Assembly (NCBI GenBank): GCA_015233515.1
Contig: JADFXS010000159.1
Coordinates: 314 to 6,585, forward strand
Reading direction: 5' to 3'
Source: Deltaproteobacteria bacterium
Lineage (GTDB): Bacteria; Desulfobacterota; Desulfarculia; Adiutricales; JAGVGV01
Length of the DNA: 6,272 bases
Shown here: positions 1 to 5,172 of the stretch, piece after piece
Numbering within the stretch: the stretch's first letter is position 1
Layout: each line of letters begins with the position of its first letter
Notes under the pieces: generated by a model
The model's database searches: none
What the model saw: the letters and a program-made list of their open reading frames with translations, nothing else
What the model was told of the DNA's origin: nothing
Translations under genes and position numbers: made by a program

Positions 1-366
1 AAACACTTGATGGACTTGTTCCTTTAAACCCATGGTGGCTAAATCGTCCAAGTCCAGAATTGTGGGAGAGGTTCGGCGGGCGGTTTCTCTTTTCTCCTTG
101 GTGCCCACACGATCTTCCACGATCAAGTCGCGATCGGCCTTGACATCCCGATCCGCCACTTCGCCCATCAATAGGGAATCGGGCATGGGAAATGCCAGGA
201 AAACCGTGGCGACGGCCAGGATCAACAGCAGGATCAACCTGAGGACCAAAGGATCGATGGAAACCTCGTTACCATTGGTTTGGTGACGACTACATGATCC
301 TTTTTTCTTGGGCGCCGGACTCATGGGGAACAGCCGGCTTACTTTTTTTTCTTTATCTGGTGTCAT
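1..366 (-). CDS. pgpH: PgpH-like 7TM-HD phosphohydrolase, N-terminal part (runs off the left edge)
   Basis: I read an open frame of 122 codons from the ATG at 366-364 to base 1 with no stop. After a basic, soluble start (residues 1-35) comes one strong hydrophobic segment (about 40-60, rich in Leu/Ile/Val). It is followed by GEVADRDVKADRDL (68-81) and a charged stretch containing KEKRETARRTSP (90-101). This order, a single N-terminal membrane helix leading into an extracytoplasmic domain with a G-x-V-A-x-x-D-V-K-A-x-R-D pattern, is what I know from the 7TMR-HDED domain of YqfF/PgpH proteins. Those carry seven more helices and a cytoplasmic HD domain that hydrolyses c-di-AMP to pApA; these parts lie outside the window. 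The start follows the phoH stop after one base (TGA-G-ATG) with no strong ribosome site, so translation is probably coupled to phoH. A second in-frame ATG lies at codon 15. The family call is fairly firm; the substrate is inferred. Confidence 0.82.
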   Translation of the reverse strand, partial: MTPDKEKKVSRLFPMSPAPKKKGSCSRHQTNGNEVSIDPLVLRLILLLILAVATVFLAFPMPDSLLMGEVADRDVKADRDLIVEDRVGTKEKRETARRTSPTILDLDDLATMGLKEQVHQVF

Positions 367-367
367 C

Positions 368-1414
368 TCAATCCAGGGGCCGATTTTGGGCAGGTGTGGC
401 CGGCACTGTATTGGACGTCGCCCGGTTGTCCCATCGGTCATATGCCTTGATAATTTCTCGCACCAGTCGATGGCGAACCACGTCTCGGGCGGAGAAATAA
501 CAAAAGGCAATATCCTCTATATCCGCGAGAACTTCTTTAGCCTCCACTAGACCCGATCTCTTGCCTTCGGGCAGGTCGGTCTGGGTAATATCGCCGGTGA
601 TCACGGCTTTGGAGGAAAAACCCAGGCGGGTTAGAAACATTTTCATCTGCTCGCTGGTGGTGTTCTGGGCTTCGTCAAGTATCACAAAAGAATCATTTAA
701 AGTCCGGCCGCGCATAAAAGCCAGGGGGGCGACTTCGATCATGCCTCGCGAAAGGGCTCGGGAAACTTTGTCATAATCCATCATATCGTGCAGGGCATCA
801 TAAAGAGGCCGAAGGTAGGGATTGACCTTCTCCGCCAAATCTCCAGGCAGGAAACCCAGTTTTTCGCCTGCCTCCACGGCCGGCCTGGTCAGGATGATCC
901 GGCTGACCGCGCCTGAAGACAAGGTGGCCACGGCCATGGCCATGGCTAGATAGGTTTTGCCCGTGCCGGCCGGACCAATGCCGAAAACAATGTCTCTAGT
1001 CCGAATGGCCTCAATATATGCTTTTTGACCAATACTTTTCGGAGTGATGACCCTTTTGTTGGCCGTGACGAAGACGGTGTCCATAAATACGTCACGAAGT
1101 CCGACATGCTGTCCGCCGGCCACAATCCGGAGAGCATAATCCACATCCTGGGAATAAATGGAAAATCCTGATTCCAGCAGTTCATACAACTCGGTTAAAA
1201 CACGACGGGCCAAACCGACATCAACGGGATCACCTTCCAAATTGACGGTGTTGCCTCGGGAATGAATGGAAACATCCAGTTCCTTTTCGATGAGTTTTAA
1301 ATGGCTGCCATGCTCGCCGAATAAGGTTCTGGCCAGCTGCGCTTCAGGAAAAGTAATGCGGCCGATGGAATCATGATCGGTTTCTTCCAGAGCCTGGTTG
1401 CGCCTTAAAGTCAC
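368..1414 (-). CDS. phoH: PhoH family ATPase (PhoH/YbeZ)
   Basis: This 348-residue protein has the full PhoH layout. An N-terminal KH-like region (about 18-85) precedes the P-loop domain, with Walker A GPAGTGKT at 147-154, [18 protein letters not shown] at 175-192, Walker [10 protein letters not shown] at 243-251 and the sensor-like GDITQTDLP at 274-282. All catalytic residues (K153, D247, E248) are present. PhoH/YbeZ proteins are cytoplasmic ATPases linked to RNA handling and often work beside the endoribonuclease YbeY. The next gene is a 7TM-HD phosphohydrolase, the usual neighbour; ybeY itself is not visible and may lie further left. The start is GTG at 1414-1412, overlapping the stop of the upstream YjbQ gene in a GTGA, with AAAGGG seven bases ahead serving as ribosome site; this fits the family length. 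The last 20 residues (328-348) are a low-complexity tail. Confidence 0.95.
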   Translation of the reverse strand: MTLRRNQALEETDHDSIGRITFPEAQLARTLFGEHGSHLKLIEKELDVSIHSRGNTVNLEGDPVDVGLARRVLTELYELLESGFSIYSQDVDYALRIVAGGQHVGLRDVFMDTVFVTANKRVITPKSIGQKAYIEAIRTRDIVFGIGPAGTGKTYLAMAMAVATLSSGAVSRIILTRPAVEAGEKLGFLPGDLAEKVNPYLRPLYDALHDMMDYDKVSRALSRGMIEVAPLAFMRGRTLNDSFVILDEAQNTTSEQMKMFLTRLGFSSKAVITGDITQTDLPEGKRSGLVEAKEVLADIEDIAFCYFSARDVVRHRLVREIIKAYDRWDNRATSNTVPATPAQNRPLD

Positions 1415-1842
1415 TCCCCTGCCCTTTCACCCAAAATTTGAACCAGCACTTTTCTTTTTCGCGGTCGGTTATCGAAATCCAATAAAACGATCTGTTGCCA
1501 AACGCCTAACGCCAAACATCCGTCAATGATCGGAATGGACAATGACGGCCCTAACAGCGCCGCACGGACATGAGAATAACCGTTGCCGTCCCCCCAACGA
1601 GAATCGTGGGCGTAATCCATACTTTCCGGAGCTAGTCTTTCAACCGCCCCAAGCAGGTCGTTCAAAACACCGCTTTCATATTCAATGGTCGTGACTGCGG
1701 CCGTGGAACCCGGTATGAAAACCGTAAGCGCCCCGTTGGCAACCTGGCTTTGGCCGAGACAATCCTCCACCCGACCGGTCATGTCAATTATGTCCGTTCG
1801 CGTGGAGGTAGTGAAGTGCAGCTCGTAACTGTTTATTAACAT
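1411..1842 (-). CDS. yjbQ: YjbQ / UPF0047 family protein (secondary thiamine-phosphate synthase-like)
   Basis: The 143-residue product matches the small one-domain YjbQ/UPF0047 family: TDIIDMT at 16-22, [16 protein letters not shown] at 41-56, [18 protein letters not shown] at 77-94, LLGPSLSIP at 96-104 and [21 protein letters not shown] at 112-131. H79 and H91 are the conserved histidines of the family. Members can show weak thiamine-phosphate synthase activity, but the cellular role is unsettled. The open frame continues to an ATG at 1911, adding 23 residues that do not resemble the family. I chose the ATG at 1842-1840 because it gives the usual length of about 140, and because promoter-like boxes lie inside the extension. 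Neither start has a good ribosome site. The TGA stop overlaps the GTG of phoH by four bases, implying co-expression. In GNGYSH a tyrosine sits where I remember histidine in many relatives. Confidence 0.85.
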   Translation of the reverse strand: MLINSYELHFTTSTRTDIIDMTGRVEDCLGQSQVANGALTVFIPGSTAAVTTIEYESGVLNDLLGAVERLAPESMDYAHDSRWGDGNGYSHVRAALLGPSLSIPIIDGCLALGVWQQIVLLDFDNRPRKRKVLVQILGERAGE

Positions 1843-1852
1843 ACTTAACAGA

Positions 1853-1882
1853 ATAATAACACGTCTGGGGACCCGATAGCAA
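1853..1882 (-). promoter_or_regulatory. Possible sigma-70 promoter for yjbQ-phoH-pgpH
   Basis: Reading the minus strand, TTGCTA (1882-1877) is separated by 18 bases from TATTAT (1858-1853). The -10 matches the consensus at five of six positions and the -35 at four of six. Transcription would begin around 1846, only a few bases before the ATG at 1842, so the message would be almost leaderless. That would agree with the missing ribosome site. Weak evidence: such boxes arise by chance. Confidence 0.27.
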
Positions 1883-1931
1883 GTTTCGGTCAACCCCCGG
1901 ATACGACTCATTTATCGAAAGTACTGCGCTG

Positions 1932-1963
1932 AAAAATCGGGCCGACCCGCAACGAGTCGCGGG
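1932..1963 (-). terminator. Weak terminator-like hairpin(s) followed by a T run
   Basis: On the minus strand CGGG-TCGG-CCCG (1949-1938) forms a four-pair GC stem with a tetraloop, followed by A and five T (1936-1932). An alternative five-pair stem, CCCGC with GCGGG (1963-1959 with 1950-1946), overlaps it. The position, after mazG and before yjbQ, suits a stop for the cvpA-mazG transcript. The stem is short, so this is tentative. Confidence 0.25.
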
Positions 1964-2010
1964 GAATCTTAGATATGTAAGGAACGAAAGTATTTTAATT
2001 TTTTGCTCGC

Positions 2011-2145
2011 TAACTCAGCAGCAAGTTACCAGGAAGGCGTTCGCCCGTAAGTTCACCGCCCGAAAGGCGGCCGGCGAAGCATGCCGTAACAATCACCTCG
2101 AGGCTTCCGAGCTGACCTGATGATGGTTGCTTTTCCCAGGTCATT
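2011..2145 (+). ncRNA. Candidate structured RNA, possibly HEARO/omega-RNA-like, without an iscB gene
   Basis: No protein gene fits the 1912-2175 gap, but it contains nested complementary segments, given here on the plus strand. TCAGC (2015-2019) pairs with GCTGA (2111-2115), GTTAC (2025-2029) with GTAAC (2086-2090), GGC (2036-2038) with GCC (2083-2085), TTCGCC (2040-2045) with GGCGAA (2073-2078), and CCGCC (2056-2060) with GGCGG (2066-2070) around a CGAAA loop. A CTCG/CGAG hairpin (2097-2100 with 2108-2111) and a seven-pair TGACCTG/CAGGTCA stem (2113-2119 with 2137-2143) follow; some 3' stems overlap and cannot all form at once. The helices nest in order, unlike random sequence. The arrangement and stretches such as GCATGCC recall HEARO/omega-RNAs, the guide RNAs of IscB nucleases, which can occur as stand-alone copies. 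I am recalling this, not aligning it, and the strand is inferred. It could instead be another structured RNA or untranslated region. Confidence 0.35.
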
Positions 2146-2175
2146 ATCTCCATGTCTGTTGTCGGGCTTATATAA

Positions 2176-2976
2176 TCACAATCCTTTGGCTTTGGCTTCC
2201 GCCCATAAACGATCCATTTCCGGCAGATCCACTTCAGTCAATTCGCGGTTTTCTTTGGATAAAGTCATTTCGATGTATTGAAAGCGTGTCGAAAATCGAT
2301 CATTGGTTCGGCGCAAGGCATCTTCGGCGTTAATTTTCAGATGCCGCGCCAGATTGGTCGCGGTGAACAAAACATCGCCCAATTCATCCGTTATCTGCTC
2401 TTTATCCCCGGTGGCCATGGCCGCCTGGAGTTCGTTTATTTCCCTAGTCAAGGATTCCAGGACTTCGTCGGCTTTCGACCAGTCGAATCCCACTCGACCT
2501 ACTCTTTCCGTCAGGCGGTGGGCTCGCAGCAGCGCCGGTAAAGCTTGCGGCACTCCGGCCAGAATCGACTTGGACGTTTCCTTTTTCTTGAGTTCATGCC
2601 ATTGGGCCTTGACTTCTTCCGCGGTGGAAAGTGATCGGCCATCAGCGAAAATATGCGGATGGCGGTTGATCATTTTATCCGCGGCCCGGTCAAGGGCTTG
2701 GTCCAGATCGAACTTTCCGGCTTTTTGGTAAAGATGCGCCAGCATGGCCAGCAGAAATAAACAGTCGCCGATTTCATCCTTCACCGCATCCGGGTCTTCA
2801 GGTTTCATGTCTTCCTGTTCAATGGCGGTGATCAGTTCGTAAGTTTCTTCAAGTAGATATAAGCGTAAGCTGGTGGGGGTCTGCTTGAGGTCCCAGGGAC
2901 AACCAGTGTCCGGGTCCAGCAAGCGGCCCACCACCTTTTTGACCCGGTCCAGGGACGGAATAGGCAGATCGGGCAT
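2176..2976 (-). CDS. mazG: MazG nucleoside triphosphate pyrophosphohydrolase
   Basis: This 266-residue protein is a full two-domain MazG, near the usual length of about 260. The first MazG domain (about 24-110) has GCPWDLKQT (25-33), the metal-binding EETYE (43-47) with E68-I-G-D71, and HPHIF (106-110). The second (about 160-240) opens with VGFDW (162-166) and carries E179/E182 and E198-L-G-D201 in TDELGDVLFTATNLARHL. MazG hydrolyses NTPs and dNTPs to monophosphates and pyrophosphate with Mg2+, cleaning abnormal nucleotides and, in some bacteria, lowering ppGpp during starvation. The ATG lies eight bases after the cvpA stop with no clear ribosome site, so translation is probably coupled to cvpA. 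A broken copy of its first 82 codons sits further right (3814-4050) after the second cvpA; this copy retains every key residue and is the functional one. Confidence 0.95.
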   Translation of the reverse strand: MPDLPIPSLDRVKKVVGRLLDPDTGCPWDLKQTPTSLRLYLLEETYELITAIEQEDMKPEDPDAVKDEIGDCLFLLAMLAHLYQKAGKFDLDQALDRAADKMINRHPHIFADGRSLSTAEEVKAQWHELKKKETSKSILAGVPQALPALLRAHRLTERVGRVGFDWSKADEVLESLTREINELQAAMATGDKEQITDELGDVLFTATNLARHLKINAEDALRRTNDRFSTRFQYIEMTLSKENRELTEVDLPEMDRLWAEAKAKGL

Positions 2977-2984
2977 ATTTTAGC

Positions 2985-3623
2985 TTATTGGTTGGTTTTC
3001 GCGGGCAAGGTCGATTTCTGCCCACTTGTATCCGAACCAACCGGTTTCGACTGGATGGTCTCCGATTTCGCGCCGCCGCTATCACCGGATAGATCCGGCA
3101 ATTTAGGTTTCAATGTTTCCGGAAATGCATCTACCTTATTTTCCAAGGATTTCCTCAAGTCAGGAGGGACCATTTCCTTTACGCTGTCAGACAAATTCCG
3201 CATATAGGGCCATGAAAGGGAGTCCTTGAAAAACGGGGTATCCGGTCGAATGAAAGACGCGGTGGCCATGAGGACCACGGCAGCCAGAACCAGCCCTTTG
3301 CCCAAGCCGATACCGGCGCCTAACAATCCGTTGGCCAGATTGGAAATAGCGATTTTCACCAGGTTGTTAAGAAAGATACCAAGCAGGCTTACTAGAAAGT
3401 AAGCCACCAGAAAGACCATCTCAAAGCCCACCGCATGCCGGTAAGCCTGGTTTTGGATGAAGGGTTTCAGGGTGTCACCCGCGGCGGGGTAGTAGGACGA
3501 AGCGAGGAAAAAGCCGACCACCAATCCGGCGATGCTGGCCACTTCCACTACAAAACCGCGGAAAATACCGCGTAAAAAGAAAAAGATCAAAACGACTAAC
3601 AGGGCGATATCCAAACCGTTCAT
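2985..3623 (-). CDS. cvpA: CvpA family membrane protein, copy 1
   Basis: The 212-residue protein begins MNGLDIALLVVLIFFFLRG and has four hydrophobic segments (about 5-20, 28-43, 64-90 and 98-120), then a soluble tail rich in Pro, Lys, Ser and Gly. The RGxxRGF (18-24) motif and this topology match the CvpA family of inner-membrane proteins, first named for colicin V production; the biochemical role remains unclear, though family members affect envelope stress and bile resistance. ATG at 3623 is preceded by GGGGAG (3634-3629) at five bases, a good ribosome site. It is followed by mazG after eight bases. The tail after the fourth helix (about 130-212) is longer and more polar than in the short E. 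coli protein. It is a duplicate of the gene at 4059-4733, about three quarters identical over the first 167 residues by eye. Confidence 0.85.
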   Translation of the reverse strand: MNGLDIALLVVLIFFFLRGIFRGFVVEVASIAGLVVGFFLASSYYPAAGDTLKPFIQNQAYRHAVGFEMVFLVAYFLVSLLGIFLNNLVKIAISNLANGLLGAGIGLGKGLVLAAVVLMATASFIRPDTPFFKDSLSWPYMRNLSDSVKEMVPPDLRKSLENKVDAFPETLKPKLPDLSGDSGGAKSETIQSKPVGSDTSGQKSTLPAKTNQ

Positions 3624-3652
3624 TAATACTCCCCAGCCTATAACTTCATATA

Positions 3653-3681
3653 TTCATAGCATGTTGACCCGGAGGCGTCAA
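3653..3681 (-). promoter_or_regulatory. Promoter of cvpA copy 1 - mazG
   Basis: On the minus strand TTGACG (3681-3676) is followed by exactly 17 bases and TATGAA (3658-3653). A TG one base before the -10 gives an extended -10 (TGC-TATGAA). Transcription would start near 3646, leaving a short leader that contains the GGGGAG ribosome site. The same -35, spacer length and TGC are kept in front of cvpA copy 2, which supports a real promoter. Confidence 0.6.
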
Positions 3682-3711
3682 GGATTTTTCATGTATTTCA
3701 TTGAAATCCTT
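3680..3711 (-). promoter_or_regulatory. Inverted repeat abutting the -35 box (candidate operator), copy 1
   Basis: AAGGATTT (3680-3687) and AAATCCTT (3704-3711) form a perfect eight-base inverted repeat with a 16-base spacer. Inside it lies a second palindrome, ATTTCATTGAAAT (3695-3707). On the transcribed strand the last two T of the outer repeat are the first two bases of the -35 TTGACG, so a bound protein would touch polymerase. There is no T run, so it is not a terminator. The block recurs at 4791-4822 with one difference within the 32 bases. I do not recognise the regulator. Confidence 0.45.
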
Positions 3712-3813
3712 AGATATAGTCTGTAAAGGCCTATATCTTGGGTCGGGACCGCCCTCCATATCAACCCCTTGATTCGGCTCTTGGTAGTCACATCCGGCCG
3801 CGGCTGTCAAATT

Positions 3814-4050
3814 AAGGTGCGCCGGCATGGCCGGTAGAAACAAACAATCCCGATTTAGTCCTTTGGTTCTTCCCGTTTCGTATGGTCCTTTTCAAGGGCA
3901 GTGATCAGTTCGTAAGTCTTTTCCAGTATATATAAGTGTAAGCCGGCGTGGGTCCGCTTGACGTCCCAGGGACGACCGGTATCCAGTTCCGGTAAGCGGC
4001 CCACCACCTTTTTGACCCGGTCCAAAGCCCGGATCGGCAAAATCGGGCAT
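3814..4050 (-). pseudogene. Truncated, inactivated mazG copy (first ~82 codons)
   Basis: This is the 5' part of mazG carried by the right duplicate, beginning at the ATG at 4050-4048 just after the stop of cvpA copy 2. Compared with the intact gene it has a one-base insertion within codons 4-9, a nine-base in-frame deletion removing the three codons for D-A-V, a GAA-to-TAA change at the position of E68 (stop at 3857-3855), and a one-base deletion next to the codons for G70-D71. Beyond the stop, DCLFLPAMPAHL is still readable, matching DCLFLLAMLAHL of MazG. Homology ends near codon 82, where the duplication joins the upstream DNA of copy 1. The equivalent of E44 is also changed to Lys and the Cys of CPWD to Arg. 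A 67-codon frame read from a TTG at 4058 keeps most of the MazG frame but lacks half of the active site, so I regard it as dead. Confidence 0.85.
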
Positions 4051-4058
4051 ATTTCCAA

Positions 4059-4733
4059 CTATTGGTTGGTTTTTGTAGGCCAAGCCGGTTTGCTCTGCCC
4101 ACTTTGATCCGGACCAACTTGTTTCCACTGGGTGGTCTCCGATTTAGCGCCGCTATTGTTACCAGACAGCTCCGGCAACTTAGGTTTCAATGTTTCCGGC
4201 AAGGAGTCCACCGGTTTGGCGCCACCGGTATTAAAAGCATCGAACTTATTTTCCAGGGATATCTTCAGGCCGGGGGGAACCATTTCCTTTACGCCATCGG
4301 ACAAATTCTTCATATAAGGCCAGGAAAGAGAGTCTTTAAACAACGGGCTGTCCGGTTGGACAAAAACCGTCATGGCCATAAGAACCACGGCCGCCAGAAA
4401 CAGTCCTTTTCCCAAGGCGATACCGGCGCCGAGTAATCCGTTGGCGACATTGGATATAACGACTTTCACCAACTTATTCAATACAAGACCAAGTAAACTA
4501 ACCAGAAAGTAGGACAGCAGAAAGACTATCTCAAAGCCCACTACATGCCGGTAAGTCTCGTTTTGAATAAAGGGTTTCAAGGTGACCCCCGCTGCTGAAT
4601 AGCAGTATGAAGCGAGGATAAATCCAACCACCAACCCGACGATACCGACCATTTCAATCACAAAACCGCGGAAAATACCGCGTAAAAAAAAGAAAATCAA
4701 AAGAATTAACAGGGCGATATCCAGACCGTTCAT
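4059..4733 (-). CDS. CvpA family membrane protein, copy 2 (tandem paralogue)
   Basis: This 224-residue paralogue of the gene at 2985-3623 has the same start (MNGLDIALL), the same four hydrophobic segments (about 5-20, 28-43, 64-90 and 98-120) and the same KTNQ ending. By eye about three quarters of the first 167 residues are identical, and many changes are conservative (Val/Ile/Leu, Lys/Arg). With no frameshift or stop, this suggests the protein is still selected while its neighbouring mazG fragment decays. It carries an 11-residue insertion, NTGGAKPVDSL, in the soluble tail (after about residue 167) and one extra residue near the end. I place the start at the ATG 4733-4731, matching copy 1 and six bases after GGGGAG (4745-4740); a TTG lies one codon earlier. 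The function is that of CvpA-type inner-membrane proteins, still poorly defined. A family role does not explain why two copies are kept. Confidence 0.83.
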   Translation of the reverse strand: MNGLDIALLILLIFFFLRGIFRGFVIEMVGIVGLVVGFILASYCYSAAGVTLKPFIQNETYRHVVGFEIVFLLSYFLVSLLGLVLNKLVKVVISNVANGLLGAGIALGKGLFLAAVVLMAMTVFVQPDSPLFKDSLSWPYMKNLSDGVKEMVPPGLKISLENKFDAFNTGGAKPVDSLPETLKPKLPELSGNNSGAKSETTQWKQVGPDQSGQSKPAWPTKTNQ

Positions 4734-4763
4734 CAAATACTCCCCACCCTATAACTTCTGGCG

Positions 4764-4792
4764 CTTTTAGCATGTGGACACGGAAGCGTCAA
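4764..4792 (-). promoter_or_regulatory. Promoter of cvpA copy 2
   Basis: TTGACG (4792-4787), a 17-base spacer and TAAAAG (4769-4764) sit exactly where the copy 1 promoter sits. The -35, spacer length and TGC before the -10 are unchanged, but the -10 differs (TAAAAG against TATGAA), so the two copies may differ in strength. Confidence 0.5.
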
Positions 4793-4822
4793 GGATTTTT
4801 CATGTATTTTATTGAAATCCTT
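4791..4822 (-). promoter_or_regulatory. Inverted repeat abutting the -35 box (candidate operator), copy 2
   Basis: AAGGATTT (4791-4798) and AAATCCTT (4815-4822) repeat the arrangement at 3680-3711. One base differs in the spacer (C to T on the plus strand), which breaks one pair of the inner palindrome but leaves the outer one perfect. If the inner palindrome is the real protein site, this copy should be regulated differently. Confidence 0.42.
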
Positions 4823-5027
4823 ACCTATAGTTTGCCAAGGTCCATATATTGGGTTGAGATCGCCCCTTATATAAACTCCTTGATTCGGCTTTTGGTGGCT
4901 ACTTAATTGACCGCGACTGTCTAACCAACAATGCATCGCTCTCCAAATTGTCATCATAGTTAGAGCCATCTCGAAAAGAGCAAATTTACCATTTACAACC
5001 GTTACTTCCGGATGACAGCCACTTTTG

Positions 5028-5056
5028 TTGGATACGAGCACGGCTGAGGTTATATA
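5028..5056 (+). promoter_or_regulatory. Possible promoter for oppDF
   Basis: TTGGAT (5028-5033), a 17-base spacer and TATATA (5051-5056) could drive the ATPase genes, with transcription from about 5063 and a leader of about 110 bases before the TTG start. The boxes match the consensus only moderately. If the permease genes lie elsewhere, oppD would need such a promoter here. Confidence 0.3.
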
Positions 5057-5172
5057 CTATGGTTGCATCGTCTTGTCTACCCATAGGAAGGCCAAGCCGC
5101 GGAGATGGAAAAAATAACAGCTTTCCGCCTTTGATTAGGTTATCATCCGCGAAAAGGATTGGAGACCGGCAG

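Larger units (their letters stand above)
2730..4922. repeat. Direct tandem duplication, ~1.1 kb unit (upstream region + cvpA + 5' mazG)
   Basis: The left unit runs from about 2730 to 3810 and the right unit from about 3814 to 4922, head to tail. Matching landmarks on the plus strand are: the mazG starts (2976 and 4050), cvpA ends (2985 and 4059), cvpA starts (3623 and 4733), promoter boxes, the inverted repeats, the shared string CCTTGATTCGGCT (from about 3768 and 4879) and CCGCG-CTGTC (near 3800 and 4911). The junction near 3811-3814 joins mazG codon 82 to DNA upstream of cvpA. No transposase or terminal repeat is visible, so unequal recombination or a replication error is the simplest origin. 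Divergence of around a quarter at protein level says it is not recent. Confidence 0.88.
4734..5172. other. Divergent intergenic region between cvpA copy 2 and oppD
   Basis: These 439 bases hold no protein gene that I can support. The left third contains the cvpA copy 2 ribosome site, promoter and inverted repeat. From about 4823 to 4922 it is the decaying counterpart of 3712-3810; comparing the two copies codon by codon shows no third-position bias, so the open frames here are not real genes. From about 4923 to 5027 I see nothing recognisable. The right end holds a possible promoter and leader for oppD. Confidence 0.7.

Noticed and set aside
32..286. 84-codon plus-strand frame at the left edge, and similar plus-strand frames across phoH, mazG and cvpA
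   Set aside because: They lie opposite strongly recognised genes, have low-complexity Ser/Arg-rich translations and match no family; they are shadows.
1912..2175. tRNA, SRP RNA, 6S RNA or common riboswitch in the mazG-yjbQ gap
   Set aside because: I looked for a T-loop GTTCRANNC with CCA end, the SRP tip loop, and TPP, glutamine and c-di-GMP riboswitch cores. GGTCAGCTCGGAAG on the minus strand is only superficially like the SRP tip, and the rest does not fit.
3680..3711. Inverted repeat as a rho-independent terminator of the mazG fragment transcript
   Set aside because: The stem is AT-rich, the loop is 16 bases, no T run follows in either direction, and it is tied to the -35 box in both copies.
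3646..3843. 65-codon minus-strand frame after the mazG fragment
   Set aside because: Its first residues are the frame-restored tail of the broken mazG copy and the rest reads through the upstream region and promoter of cvpA copy 1. No ribosome site.
4733..5041. 102-codon minus-strand frame upstream of cvpA copy 2
   Set aside because: Part of it resembles the frame at 3646-3843 (for example KDFN-IHEKSLT), but this is shared duplicated DNA. Substitutions fall evenly over codon positions and the frame covers the promoter and inverted repeat, so it is not coding.
5105..5134. Nine-codon upstream reading frame (ATG at 5105) in the oppD leader
   Set aside because: GGAG directly abuts the ATG with no spacing, and the peptide shows no attenuator-like residue run or following hairpin.
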